From Tupaia tana (lineage: Eukaryota; Chordata; Mammalia; Scandentia; Tupaiidae), in the NCBI GenBank assembly GCA_026018925.1, contig JAKSZU010000009.1, positions 70,606,949 through 70,670,948 of the forward strand: 64,000 nucleotides of DNA. The letters are read 5' to 3'. Both the position numbers and the translations under genes were made by a program. Position 1 is the stretch's first letter. Every line of letters begins with the position of its first letter. Under the pieces are notes generated by a model that saw nothing but the letters and a program-made list of their open reading frames with translations, ran no database searches and was not told the origin of the DNA. Below, piece after piece: positions 34,002-45,789 of the stretch.

Positions 34002-34249
34002 GTAAGTTATTCACTAGTATTAAGATAAGTTAAAACTAATTAGCTAAATGAGGTCTATTTTAAGCCAATAGTAAAGAAAAAATTTCTTTCTGGCACTGAT
34101 TCTTAATAAAATATTAAGGTGGCAAAACTCACAACATTGTCAGTGGTCTCAGTTTGCTTTAAAACATAGTTTAAGGTTAAGCTAAAGATATTTTATGCCA
34201 CCAATGTGTGAACTGAATGAAAAAAATCTGCTTAGATTAGAGAATTTTT

Positions 34250-34664
34250 TTAAAATTATTGCCAGAGGGTATGTGTGCTCACTAGAGAGAGACAGAGAAA
34301 GAGAGAGAAAATGAGAAAGCAACTCCCTGGATGACGCTGCAATCCTTTCTCCTCCATTTTCCCGCCTTTTGGGGTTTTGGGCACAGAAGTGAGAAATCAC
34401 CCCCCAGGGGGGATGACCACGCTGCATCCCTTCTCCAATCTCCTCTTGGTATTTTGGGCATGTATGCACACGTGCCTGGTGTGTTTTAAAGATGCCAGGT
34501 CCGGGACTTGAACCATGGTCAACTACATGGGAGTCCAGCAGCATAACTCTTACACTGTCTGCTGATCCTACTTGGAATGTTTTTTAAGCCACCACATCTG
34601 AGACTCAAGGCTTGGCTGTGTGGGATCCAGCCACCTAACTACCAAGCTACCAGCTGGACTTGGA
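34250..34664 (-). mobile_element. Nested or chimeric pair of tRNA SINEs
   Basis: Outer SINE: 34250-34387 (TATTGCCAGAGGGTATGTGT to TTTTGGGCACAGAA) and about 34569-34664 (TTTTAAGCCACCACATCTGA to CCAGCTGGAC). Between them lies a second copy that starts late (GTGAGAAATCACCCCCCAGG) and ends at CTGTCTGCTGATCC. The inner copy lacks its own tail, so recombination is possible. Confidence 0.75.
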
Positions 34665-36035
34665 GAATATTTTGACAAACTGATTTTGCTTTAGTTTAAT
34701 AATTACAGAAATCATATATGTTCAATTCCAGTATTAACTGCATGCATCACCAAGCTGGAATAAAGAAAAGCAAAAACTCAGCTCATTTCTCAGTAAAAAT
34801 AATAATAATTTGACAGTTGGGTCCTGCAAATTTGTGATATTTACTGACTTCCTAGATCATTATTTGATTTAGTTTAAATCCTTATTTTAGATAATTGCAA
34901 AGGCATGGCTAATGATTAAACTATAGCACTGCAAAAATCTTTTATCTCTGATGTATAACATATATTTTAAATTAAGCTTAATGATCATCCATATTTTATT
35001 TTCAGTTTATTTCTTCTTTATATTCTATATCTAACAAAATACCTCTAAAACTAGCTTATGTAATAACTATAATACATGTGACTTGTCTCCAGGAATCTGC
35101 TGATATGACATGACTACCTGTACAACTTCTTTGTTGGAAAAGATATGACCTAACAAGAAAGATGAATGTTCTGTCCATTGAGGAACTCTATCATGCATTG
35201 CTTAGGCAAGGAAATCATTGAAAATGACAAGAGTTTTGTCAATCAATATATAGATATTCAAATTACTTAAATTTATAGATTGATAATCTACACAGCGCTA
35301 AAAGAAGTACAATAAATAGGATATTTTGTAAATTATAACTTTAAGGAAGGTCATAATTCTTGCCCTAAATACACCTAAATATGAAGACATTTTACCACAT
35401 TTTTTGTAACATTTTTACTGTAAGCACCCATCAATTTTGCTGTCCAGACCCTTGTTTCAATCAAAATAAGATTAACAGTCCCACAGCAGAATACGATGGA
35501 ATCTCTAACCGACCAAAAGCTTCTGTCAGAATAGAAAGAGACAGAATTTAAGTTGGAAATGGATTGTTAAATTTCCATTATCAAGGATAGAGGATAAGGC
35601 ATTAAGAAATGTTCTTAATTCTATTTTATATGGCAAATATTTATAGAATTATTAACATTTTCTGTTCATTAGTATTCATTATAGATCTAATAGAATTCCG
35701 AAACATACACATACACACACACATGTATACACACATTTCCACACTGCAAAGCCTAGTGGAATGCAGACACATGGTGAATCCTTATTAAGTGTTTATCAAG
35801 TTACTTTTCCACAAGTAACTTATAATGTTGTTGTCACAGTCTGTCAACAATATTATTTTTGTGAGGTTCATTGGGGACTACAGATTAAAATGGAGGACAC
35901 TAAATATGTCTTGATCCACCTACTAGACCTTTTAACTTCATATCTACCCTTCCTTTAATATTCCACACAGTCTAGATGAAGAATCAAGTCTTTAATTCCC
36001 AACATATTAGACAATATCAAATTATAAAGTCTTTT
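34665..36035. other. No recognisable feature
   Basis: About 1.4 kb of AT-rich DNA. A CA-rich patch at about 35703-35735 is the only simple repeat. Confidence 0.45.
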
Positions 36036-36238
36036 AAGCTTTGTTGGACTCTTTTTAATTGAAAAATAAGAATTGTGTCTATTTATGATATACAACATCA
36101 TATTGTGATATACATATACATTGTGAAATGGCCAAACCAAGCTACTTTAACATAAGATTTCTTCACATACTTGTCATTTTTTGGTGGTGAGCACACTTAA
36201 ATCTTTGCTCTTAGCAATTTTCATATATGTGATACAAG

Positions 36239-36365
36239 GGAAATCTTCAAAATGTTCATGGAAAATGCATATTCTGGGAAATATGCATAAATTTCAAAGA
36301 TTTTATTCACAAAAATAAACTTGCACTTTAATTCCATTTTTCTATGAACTTGCTGAAATCCTATC
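36239..36365. mobile_element. MITE of the GTCTTCAAAAAGTTC type
   Basis: AATCTTCAAAATGTTCATGG left and TTCTATGAACTTGCTGAAAT right, with the family interior ATGCATAAATTTCAAAG. Sits inside the old L1, so it moved after that L1. Confidence 0.75.
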
Positions 36366-36699
36366 ATATGTTGTTGCTAAGTACAGTCACCATGAGTATA
36401 ATGATCTCTTGAACTTATTCTTCCTGTCTAACTGAAATTTTGTGTCTTTGACCAACATCTTGCCAGTCCCTTAGAGCCCCCAGCCTCTGGTAACCACCAC
36501 TTTATTCTCTATTTCAATGAGTTTGATTTTTCCACATTCTGCACACAAGTGAGGTCATGTGGTATTTGTCTTTCTGTGCCTGACTAATTTCACTCGACAA
36601 AATATTCTCTAGGCTTGACCACATTATCACAATTAACAGGATTTTCTCTTTTTTAAGGCTAAGTAGTATTCCATTGTGTGTATGTGTGTCTCACATTAC

Positions 36700-36949
36700 G
36701 TTTTTTTTAAAAAATGCCAAAGAGTGAATATACTCACCTGAGAGAGAAAGAAATAGAGAGGGAGAGAAAGCACCCTTAAGGGAAATGGTTATGCCACAAT
36801 CCTTTCTCCTCTACTTCTCTCTTTTTGGAGGGAGATTTGGGGCACACATACATGTGCACCCTGGCATGTTTTCTAAGCAACTGGGTCCAGGAACTTAACT
36901 GTAGTCAATCATGTGGGATCCAACCACCACCATGCCACCAGCTGGACCT
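36700..36949 (-). mobile_element. tRNA SINE inside L1
   Basis: AAAATGCCAAAGAGTGAATA, GGGAAATGGTTATGCCACAA, to CATGCCACCAGCTGGACC. TCACATTAC and ATCACATTA at its sides look like a worn duplication. Confidence 0.8.
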
Positions 36950-37349
36950 ATATCACATTATCTTTATCCATTCATCCACTGATGGACAGTTAGACTGATT
37001 CCACATATTGGCTATTTTGAATAGTGCTGCAGTGAACATGAAGGAATAGAAATTTCCTCAATATACTGATTTCATATCTTTGTATGTATACCCAGTAGTG
37101 AGATGACTGGATCATATAGTAGTTCCATTTTTAATATTTTTAGGGATACACATACTGTTCTCCAAAATGGTCATACTAATTTATATTCCCACCATAAGCT
37201 TTGTTGGACTTTGAATAAAAGTCTTTAATGTACTGAGAGTTACTCCCTTACCTCGTTTGGTGAGTGCATAAATTGCTGGGGTTAACAGGCTTAGAATCGG
37301 TATATAGACTGGTATTATACAAAGGCTCATACTGGAAATGTTATGAGTG

Positions 37350-37352
<3 letters not shown>

Positions 37353-37432
<80 letters not shown>
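37353..37432. repeat. TG/TA microsatellite in a SINE tail
   Basis: A (TG)n run of about 15 units followed by a (TA)n run of about 20 units. It lies between the left duplication and the 3' end of the minus-strand SINE, where the A tail should be. Confidence 0.92.
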
Positions 37433-37434
<2 letters not shown>

Positions 37435-37661
37435 TGGAGAGGTTTTGCTACAGGGTACGTGCATTCGCCAGAGAGACAGAAAGCGAGAAATCACCCCACA
37501 GGGGGGATGGTCATGCCACAATCCCTTCTCCTTCATTATCCTCTCAGGATCTTGGGCACGCACGCACACGCGCCCGGCGTGAGTTTAAGTCACCGGGTCC
37601 AGGACTCAAACCACAGTCGACTACATGGGAGTTCAGTGACATTACACTAACTGCTGGTCCC
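37355..37661 (-). mobile_element. tRNA SINE whose tail is a microsatellite
   Basis: GGAGAGGTTTTGCTACAGGG to CACTAACTGCTGGTCCC on the minus strand. ATGAGTGTATAT (37343-37354) and ATGAGTTTATAT (37662-37673) bracket SINE plus microsatellite. Confidence 0.88.
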
Positions 37662-37816
37662 ATGAGTTTATATCTTTAGCAAGAATTTCAAAAAGGAATT
37701 GGGAGTATTCTCATGAGGCTTTGAACTGACACCAAAATGAACAGAGTCTCTATCACCTTAAAAGAAATTAGAGTTAAATAAATAAGCAGGACATGATCAG
37801 TTAAAACTAGAATAAG

Positions 37817-38046
37817 TCCCCAGCTGCAGAGGTATTTGCTTCTAAAATGCTGTGTTCTTCAGGCTGGGACCACATGGGAAGTCCAGATTTGATTCCTGGT
37901 CCAATCTAAAGGCCGGGCACAGTGCCATGTACCTGTAATCCCAGCAATTTAGGAGGCTGAGGCAGGAAGATTATGAGCTTGAGTCTGACCTTGGCATGCA
38001 TCATAGTGAGACCATGCCTTTAAAAAAGAAAAATAATAATAATAAA
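37817..38046 (+). mobile_element. Composite tRNA/7SL SINE
   Basis: CCCCAGCTGCAGAGGTATTT head with GATTTGATTCCTGG B box, then a clear Alu/7SL-like body (AAGGCCGGGCACAGTGCCAT, GTACCTGTAATCCCAGCAAT, GGAGGCTGAGGCAGGAAGA, AGTGAGACCATGCC). The best example of the head-body junction, at about 37911. Confidence 0.87.
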
Positions 38047-38232
38047 GAACATTAATGTAGCCAGAAATATTATAACACCAAATTTATATCAGAGGTGTTA
38101 TATAATTTGTGGCATTTTATTTATACTCTATTCTGTTTTGTTATCAAGCACTGATGAACTTGACACCAAACCACTTGACATTTACCACAGATTTAAAGGC
38201 TAAAATATTGTCCACGTAAGAATGCAAAAACC

Positions 38233-38519
38233 GGGACCAGCCGATGGTATAATGGTTACATTGCTGGACTCCTATGTAGTCAACTTCAGTTCAAGTCCTG
38301 GACCTGGTGGCTTAAAATCATGCCGTGTGCGTGTGTGTGCGTGTGTGTGCGTGTGTGTGCGTGTGTGTCCAAAATCTCGAGAAGAGAATAGAGGCGAAGG
38401 GATTGCGGCATAGCCATCCTCCCTGGAGGATGATTTCTCACTTTCTGTCTCTGTTTCTCAGGCAAGTGTATGCACCCTATAGCAAAAATCTCTCTAAAAA
38501 TAAATAAATGAATAAATAA
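38233..38519 (+). mobile_element. tRNA SINE with perfect 15-bp TSD
   Basis: AAGAATGCAAAAACC at 38218-38232 and 38520-38534. The CpG-rich middle has expanded to a (GTGTGTGTGC)n repeat at about 38327-38368. Tail is AAATAAATAAATGAATAAAT. Confidence 0.95.
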
Positions 38520-38704
38520 AAGAATGCAAAAACCAAGGATGACTGCGATAATTCTTTCAAATCTTTCATTTTTCATCATAATTGGGATTTTCTATTTACT
38601 TTGGGCTACTGATAACATGAAATAATACATGAGTTAGGGGAAAAAAAGGAATTTCTGCATCACTTATGTTGGCAATGTGATTTTAACCTCAGAATGTTTT
38701 CTTT

Positions 38705-38738
38705 ATTTCTTTTATTATGATGGAGAGTGTGTGTGCAT

Positions 38739-38770
<32 letters not shown>

Positions 38771-38961
38771 AGAGAGAGAGAACACCCTTGACAGGGTCGC
38801 ATCACACTGCTATCCCCTTTAACCATATCTCAGGATCCTGGGTGTCCATGCATACATCAAATATATTTTCAGGCCAACCTGACTATCAAAATCCATGGCT
38901 GGCCATGTATCTTCCAGTCTCTCAAGACACTGTGCTACTTACTGCACCACAGCAGCTGGGC
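38705..38961 (-). mobile_element. Old divergent tRNA SINE with GA tract
   Basis: TTTATTATGATGGAGAGTGT, (GA)n at 38738-38780, ACACCCTTGACAGGGTCGCA, GGATCCTGGGTGTCCATGC, to CTTACTGCACCACAGCAGC. Same branch as 28288. Confidence 0.7.
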
Positions 38962-39131
38962 TAGAACATTTTCTAAATCACATGATTAGGTAGTTGAAGC
39001 AAGTTCCCCCAAATGTAAAAACTAACCTATGACAACAGCTATATGAGTTTGAAGAAAGCCCACCAATCATGTTGTTTATCATTGTGAAAGTACCCACCCC
39101 ACTTCTACCATCAAAAGGACAGAAGAGTTGC

Positions 39132-39414
39132 GGGAACCAGCAGTTAGCTAGCGTAATGTCTATGTCACTGGACTCCCACGTAGTCGACCGCCGTTCACGT
39201 CCCGGACCCGGTGGCTTAAAACTCACGCCGGGCGCATGTGCATGCGTGCCCAAGATCCCGAGAGGAGAATGGAGGAGAAGGGATTGCAGCGTGACCATCC
39301 CCCCTGGGGGGTGATTTCTCACTTTCTGTCTCTATGTCTCTCTCTGTCTGTTTGGCGAGCGCACGCGCCCTATAGCGAAAACCTCTCAAAAAAAAAAAAA
39401 AAAAAAAAAAGAAT
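39132..39414 (+). mobile_element. Young tRNA SINE with perfect 11-bp TSD
   Basis: AGAAGAGTTGC at 39121-39131 and 39415-39425. CpGs kept (GCGAGCGCACGCGCCC). A 4-bp repeat (TTAGCTAGCG) widens the A-box region. Confidence 0.95.
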
Positions 39415-39425
39415 AGAAGAGTTGC

Positions 39426-40613
39426 AAATAAACCAAAAATCTCCATTTGTGGATTTTGATTTAGTGAAATTTTATGACATTTTCAAATGTTTTATTATTT
39501 GTATCTCTCTCTGATTTTGAAGATGCACTACGTTTCAAGTTTTATATTTGAACAAGAGTAGCCATATGAAAGAATTTATACCATAAAATAACCTGGACTT
39601 GTCCAGCCCGGCATTGTAATCAGTAGAGATTGCAAAAGAGCAACCACACCAGAGGATTACTTTGAGAAAGACTTTGAAGGAAGAAAAAGAGACTGATCTT
39701 TGCTAGCAGATGGTATATCATAGAATATTTGGCAGAGCTGAATTGAGAAGGTTTATGTGTGACTAGTGTGCTGGGCATTTGGTTTTCAACAATTTGAGTA
39801 GCTGACATGTAAATATTTTCTCAAATATATTTAAAACCATACTGTTTCTGTTGTTAGAGTCACAAAGAAAATTATACAAAATTATAAGAAATATTTTGAA
39901 CATTGTCTTTAAAATTCAGTATTTTGAAATTTTAAAAGTTGTTAACTGTCAAGAACTATGGAGTATGAGCTAAAATTTTTTGATATGTAAAGTAAATGTT
40001 TGTGGAAAACATAAAAATAAATAAATGAGAAAAAAATGAAATACTATCATGGAAAATTGCAGAGGTAGACTGCCCATATTCTTTATTATATGAAGAAACT
40101 ACACATTACATTTTTAAAATTATGTGGTTTTGGATTATGATTTGTAGAAAACTGGGAGTGAAGAAAAACTGTGATATTGAGTTTAGCTCTGTTCTTTTCT
40201 TAAATATATATAATTTTGTTTATTAAGATTCTGACTTTCAAACATTTTTCTTCATTGTAAGTCTTCTTAGGTTCTTAGCAGCTGAGAGTCACTCATCTTT
40301 GTATGACCACCCTACCTGCTATCCCACATCTTTACCTATACATACCTTAAGGCATTTACACTTATCTTTTATTTAAGTAATCGATATATAAATATACAAT
40401 TATTTGTACTCCTGTATTCATTAAGAGGCAAGCAGGAACTAAATCTGTGTCAATATATAATCCCACAGTTCCTAGTACAGTTCTTTAAATATTATCACAT
40501 ATGTGAAAATATAATCATACATGTATAAAGTAGGAAGATAGTTAACATGTTTCTCAAAGTACAATAATTAACAGAAATATTCATGGAATGGGATATTATA
40601 GTTAGTGCTTATC
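39426..40613. other. No recognisable feature
   Basis: About 1.2 kb of AT-rich DNA with no supportable gene or repeat. Confidence 0.45.
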
Positions 40614-40628
40614 AGAATTTAGCCATAA

Positions 40629-41083
40629 CAGGGACCAGCATTTAGCATAATGGCTATGTCACTGGACTCCCATGTAGTCGACCGCGGTTCGTGTCCTGGA
40701 CCTGGTGTCTTAAAACTCACGCTGGGCATGTGTGCGTGCGTGCCCAAGATCCCAAGAGGAGAATGGAGGAGAAGGGATTGTGGCATGGCCATCCCCCCTG
40801 GGGGGTGATTTCTCACTTTCTGGGACCAGCAGTTAGCGTAATGGCTATGTCGCTGGACTCCCACGTAGTCGACCGCGGTTCGCGTCCTGGACCCGGTGGC
40901 TTAAAACTCACGCCAGGCGCGTGTGCGTGCGTGCCCAAGATCCTGAGAGGAGAATGGAGGAGAAGGGATTGCGGCGTGGCCATCCCCCCTGGGGGTTGAT
41001 TTCTCGCTTTCTGTCTGTCTGGCAAGCGCATGCGTCCTATGGCAAAAACCTCTCCAAAAAGAAAAAAAAAAAAGAAAAGAAAA
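40629..41083 (+). mobile_element. SINE dimer within one TSD pair
   Basis: Two SINE units in direct order: 40630-40821, which stops at TTCTCACTTTCTG without TC tract or A tail, and 40822-41083, which is full-length with an A-rich tail. AGAATTTAGCCATAA is repeated perfectly only at the outer edges (40614-40628 and 41084-41098). Both units keep many CpGs. The simplest reading is one insertion of a dimeric transcript. Confidence 0.93.
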
Positions 41084-41098
41084 AGAATTTAGCCATAA

Positions 41099-42887
41099 AA
41101 ATGTGTTCAAAAATGACAACTTAAATTATACTGAAAGTCCTGTGTTTTAATATCTTCATAAAACACGTTAAAACAATCTTCTACTTTTGAAAATAAAATT
41201 TATGAATACGATGGAATTTTTCTCAGATGATCAAGGATCTTGCTAAACTAGGATCACCACAGTGAACATAACTAACCATTGTGTCATACAAAGGATGCAG
41301 AGAGTGAATAAAGTTACAAAGAAATGTGCACTTATCCCATGATGCTTCTTGAATTGTTTTATCTTGCCATATTATCCTCAAAGCAAAGTACACCTCTCCA
41401 GCAAAATGTATTTACCTGAAGATTTAAAGTAGTTGTTTTCCAGTTAATTATGGTTTTGCTGTACCATTACCAAGCTCCACAGGATGGTCAAAGCATTCAA
41501 ACACCATTCAAAAATATATACTATGCAAGCATATATATAACCATTGTGATAGGAAACTGATAATTAGACATTCTACAATTCTTCATGTAATTAAGGAATA
41601 CTGCAATTATTCACAAAAAGGAGTAAAGAATGTATCGATTAAGTGAACAATACATGTACAAACCACCTCCCACCCACCAATTGCAAATTTTTTCTCATTT
41701 CAATGGAGAACTATTACTGAGGCCTACTGATTTTCAAATCTCAGTTTTGTATCGTCTACTATTCATTTACCATTCATTATCTGCATTGATTTCGCTTTAT
41801 TCATTTGACTTTAATGCCAATGTAGTGCAAAAATACAACAACCAAAACATCACTCCCAAGAAATAAATGTGCTTATCTATTCTAAGGATAATATTTGTTT
41901 TATACAAAAATGTATTGAAGAGAAATATAAAGAAACCATTCAGTTCAGCATGAGCCAGTAAGGTATGCTTATATAATATTTATAGTTTAATTTTTTTGCT
42001 TTTATTCTCTATCTTATAACACTTGCTTTTACATCACTAATGGTTTCAAATAAATGGAAAATCAACAATTTTTTTGTCTATCCATGTAGATGGTAACTAA
42101 TGACATTTCTATATTGATAGTCTCCTATAATTTGCACATAAAGTTTTTGGTCAAGATTCTGTTAACATGCTCCAAAATAATTATCTTTTTCCCCAAGAAG
42201 TTCTGATCCTATATTAGGTTTTCCACGCATGATAGAAGAAACTTATGCAATGAATAAGAGACCAAAGCTTTGAAAGGGTAAATGTCAAAAGCAAATTAGA
42301 CCTCTGATGACATGAACTCCAAAGAAAATCAAATACAATACTTCTTCTATGAATTTGTAATTGCATACCAGAAAGCAAAGAATAAGATAAACATTTTTTC
42401 TGTTTGTTTTTCACTTTCACAGAAACTCCATCCTTATATGCTTTTAGATGGTCACATTTTGCTGACATTTACAAACATTTCATGTTGATCTTACATGGGT
42501 CACATCAATCATCTATACAGTTTCAATGACACTTTGTTAAATAAACTGTCATGAAAGATTTATAGAGAATTTGATAAAAGTAAAGAAGATGTAGTTTAGC
42601 TTTTAAAGATGCATTACCCCTCTTCTGAGGTATAATATCACTTCTAAAACACCATTAAGGTTTTCTGGAAAAAAGTAAAAAAAAGAAAAAACTCCCTTTC
42701 TCCTACACTTTAATTTATATTACATTCTTCTTCCCCCAAACATTGGAGGAAGAATGGGAAGGAGAATCTTCTATCCTCTTAATTAAATATTCTTTGGATT
42801 TAGTGGTTATGCATTGACCCCATTTTAATAACTATTACAGGTAAGTTAACAGTGTTCATAATTTCTTCACTAAAGAATAAATAAATA
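41099..42887. other. No recognisable feature
   Basis: About 1.8 kb of AT-rich DNA. Open frames near 41630 and 42214 have no domain or coding signal I can see. Confidence 0.45.
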
Positions 42888-43140
42888 GGGTCAACTGGTG
42901 ACTTGGTAGTTTAGGCAGCTGGATACCATGTGGCCAGTTCAAGTCCTGGACCGATAGGCTTGAAAAACACTCAGGACACATGTGCGTGCATGCCCGATAT
43001 CCTAAAAGGAGGGAGAAATGAAAGAAAAGGGATTGCAGTGTGATCATTCCCATGATGGATGCTTTCTCACTTTCCCTCTTTGTCTCTCTCTGGTGAACAC
43101 ACATGCCCTCCAGCAAAATACAAAAAAGAAAAAGAAAAAC
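42888..43140 (+). mobile_element. Old tRNA SINE
   Basis: GGTCAACTGGTGACTTGGTA head, CAGTTCAAGTCCTGG B box, CATGTGCGTGCATGCC, TC tract and an AAAAAGAAAAAGAAAA tail. Confidence 0.82.
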
Positions 43141-43415
43141 AAAAAGAAGAAATAATTACGATTTCTTAATCCATTCATGCTTACAAGTACTTCTCTCAAG
43201 CACTTGAATTCTTGTATTCTGAATTAGGTGGTGTATAATAACAAAGATGATACAAATTATTCCTCACACATTATTGAGTCATTCAAGGGAAAGAGAGTTA
43301 TTAAAAGGCTACACTAGAATTCATGGGTGTTTTAACATGAATAATTACAATATGAGACAATTTTATTCAATTTTAAGCTACCAACCAGCTGCCATAAGCA
43401 CTTTACTAGGTTTGT

Positions 43416-43446
43416 TGTTTGTGTGTGTGTGTGTGTGTGTGTGTGA
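43416..43446. repeat. GT dinucleotide repeat
   Basis: About 13 GT units. Confidence 0.95.
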
Positions 43447-43780
43447 AATTACAACTGAATGTTACTTTGAACTACAGTTATAAAGAGTCGCTCAGTCTAT
43501 CAATTTGTGCAAGACAAGCAATAACGAGGCCATGTTGCAATTATGTTAGCAATTATATACATCATTGTGTTAGTCCATAGGCGATAAGGATTTCATTAAC
43601 ATCATGGATCTCACTCTTTTCATTTTACATGTTAATTTGTTCAAAAAGTACTAACTTAAAATACAATTTTCCAAATTGCAACACTGCTCTGGTATCCTTG
43701 TAAATTTCCCAGCTTAATGCAATACTTGCTGACAAATCTAGGTTATTTCCATTGCTATGATTTCTCTGGAACAAAAATGG
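43447..43780. other. No recognisable feature
   Basis: Unique-looking sequence. Confidence 0.4.
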
Positions 43781-44025
43781 TTTTGGAGAGATTTTTGCTA
43801 TAGAACACATATGCTCGTCAGAGAAACAGAGAGACAGAAAGTGAGAAGTCACACACCCAGGGGTATGGGCATGCCACAATCTCTTCTCCTCTATTCTCCT
43901 CCTGGGATCTTGGGCACACACACACATGCACCTCATATGAGCTTGAAGCCATCAGGTCTGGGACTCAAACCACAATTGGCCCTGTGAGAATCCAGTGAAG
44001 TAACCACTATGCCATCTGCTGGTCC
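43781..44025 (-). mobile_element. tRNA SINE
   Basis: TTTGGAGAGATTTTTGCTAT to CTATGCCATCTGCTGGTCCC; CpGs mostly lost. Confidence 0.9.
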
Positions 44026-44185
44026 CTCTCAGAAAAAAAATAATAAATTAAACCTTTCTAGATCATTGAATTTTGTCACCTATATTTAAAAAAAAAATAC
44101 ATGCAGTAATGAGTAACTTATAATCTATAAATCTTAGAACTTAATATTTAAAATGGCAAACTATATGTGCAATGTACATATGAGT

Positions 44186-44305
44186 GGTCTTCAAAACGTT
44201 CTTGATAATACATATTATAAACAAAAACTACGCATGGATTTCAAATTTCACAAGGAAATGAACTCACATGTTAATTCTATTTTCCACAAAATTTTTAAAT
44301 TTCCC
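44186..44305. mobile_element. MITE of the GTCTTCAAAAAGTTC type
   Basis: GGTCTTCAAAACGTTCTTGA left, AAATTTTTAAATTTCCC right; interior ACTACGCATGGATTTCAAAT shared with 26718. Confidence 0.7.
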
Positions 44306-44406
44306 TCAAATACTAGAACCCAAAAGTATAAGTGCTCAGTACAGAATCTTGCATGTGATATTTAAGTATAACATTTACTTAGTTTTAAAGTCTCTCTTAT
44401 ATTAAA

Positions 44407-44476
44407 TTAGGTTGGCAGAAAAGTCATGGCATATTTTTTATGCAAAAAATGTATCATGACTTTTCTAATGACTCCA
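44407..44476. mobile_element. Mariner-type MITE
   Basis: TTAGGTTGGCAGAAAAGTCATGGC and GTATCATGACTTTTCTAATGAC are inverted repeats, with a TATTTTTTATGCAAAAAA centre. Confidence 0.75.
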
Positions 44477-44607
44477 TATTTATAAACATGAGAATTTGAC
44501 ATGCAGTATAATAAAAAAAGTGTGTAAAAATGAGCACTACTATAATAAAATTACTCTTACCCTCTACAAAGGATGAGAGTACATGAAACAGTCTTTTTGA
44601 AAAAAGA

Positions 44608-44877
44608 CAGCACTACCAGATAGCATAACAGTTATGTCACTGGACTCCCAAGTAGCCAACCGTGATTAGAGTCCTGGATCCAGCAATCTAAAATTCATGG
44701 CAGGCACATGTGCATATGTGCCCAAAATGTCTAGAGGAGAATGGAGGAGAAGGGATTGCAGCATTGACCATCCACCTGGGGGTTGATTTCTTGCTTTCTT
44801 TCTCTCTGTCTCTCTCTCTCTGTTTCATCTGGCAAGTGCCCACACCCTAAAGTAAAAAAAAAAAAACTCTCAAAAAA
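44608..44877 (+). mobile_element. tRNA SINE
   Basis: GCACTACCAGATAGCATAAC head, CTGGACTCCCAAGTAGCCAA, AGAGGAGAATGGAGGAGAAG, TC tract and AAACTCTC with an A-run. Confidence 0.88.
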
Positions 44878-44955
44878 TAACACTATAACATTCATAAAGT
44901 GCCTACACATAACATTCTGAAATTTAGCATTCTCATAGAAATAAACTAATATTCT

Positions 44956-45214
44956 TTTTTTTAAGAGAAATTTTTGCTATAGGGTGTGTGAACTTGCCAC
45001 AGAGACAAAAAGAGAAAGAAACACAGAAAGTGAGAAAACAGCCCCAGGGGGGATGACCATGCTGCAATTCCTTCTCCTCCATTCTCCTCTTTGGACTTTA
45101 GGCACACATGCACACATGCCCGGCGTGAGTTTAAACCTGCTGGGTCCAGGACTCGAACCACAGTTGACTATGTAGTAGTCCAGCAACATAACCATTATGT
45201 CATCTGCTGGCCCC
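44956..45214 (-). mobile_element. tRNA SINE
   Basis: AGAAATTTTTGCTATAGGGT to TATGTCATCTGCTGGCCCC. ACTAATATTCT (44945) and ACTAGTGTTCT (45215) look like its duplication with two changes. Confidence 0.9.
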
Positions 45215-45497
45215 ACTAGTGTTCTATATAAACATAACATGTAGAAATACTTTCTATCTCAGAGTACGTCTCCTTTGATAAAATTTACTATAAATGCTAC
45301 TAAATTGTTTCACCATTAAATATCAGAATACCTTTTAAGTTTCTTTCTTCAAGAAATAAATTATTTCTGTCATATTTCATTCAAGTAACAACAGGTTGAG
45401 GTTTTTAACTTTTGATCCTCCTTTACATTTAAGCAACCAACTCTTCATTTATTATGAAACCGGGAAAGAAGTTTCTTAGTTGTTAAGATTACAGGTG

Positions 45498-45780
45498 AAA
45501 TGGCTAGTCCCATGTCTAGTGATTAAGAGAGCCAGTTTCCGCATGGCCAACCATGATATGAATCCCAATCCCAGTAGTTCAAAAACCACACTGGTACCAC
45601 ATGCATGTACATGTGGGCCCAAAATACCAACAGGATGGAGAAATAGAGGCAAAGGGATTTCATTGTGATCATACCCAATTAGGGGTTGGGTGATTTCTCC
45701 CTCTCTCTCTTTCTCTCTCACTCTCTCTTTCTCTCTCTGGCAAGTGCATACGATCTCCAACAATTTAAAAAAAAAAAAAG
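45498..45780 (+). mobile_element. Old tRNA SINE
   Basis: AATGGCTAGTCCCATGTCTA head, CCACATGCATGTACATG, GGATGGAGAAATAGAGGC, TC tract, A-run tail at about 45767-45779. Confidence 0.8.
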
Positions 45781-45789
45781 GTTAAAGAT

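Larger units (their letters stand above)
36051..37195 (-). mobile_element. Old L1 (L1M) bounded by 15-bp TSD
   Basis: AAGCTTTGTTGGACT occurs at 36036-36050 and 37196-37210. Inside, antisense L1M 3' UTR (GTGATATACATATACATTG, GTGAGCACACTTAAATC, CCCAGCCTCTGGTAACCACC) leads into the antisense end of ORF2 (TAAGTAGTATTCCATTGTGT, ATCCACTGATGGACAGTTAG). It is interrupted by a MITE (36239-36365) and a SINE (36700-36949). Confidence 0.88.
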
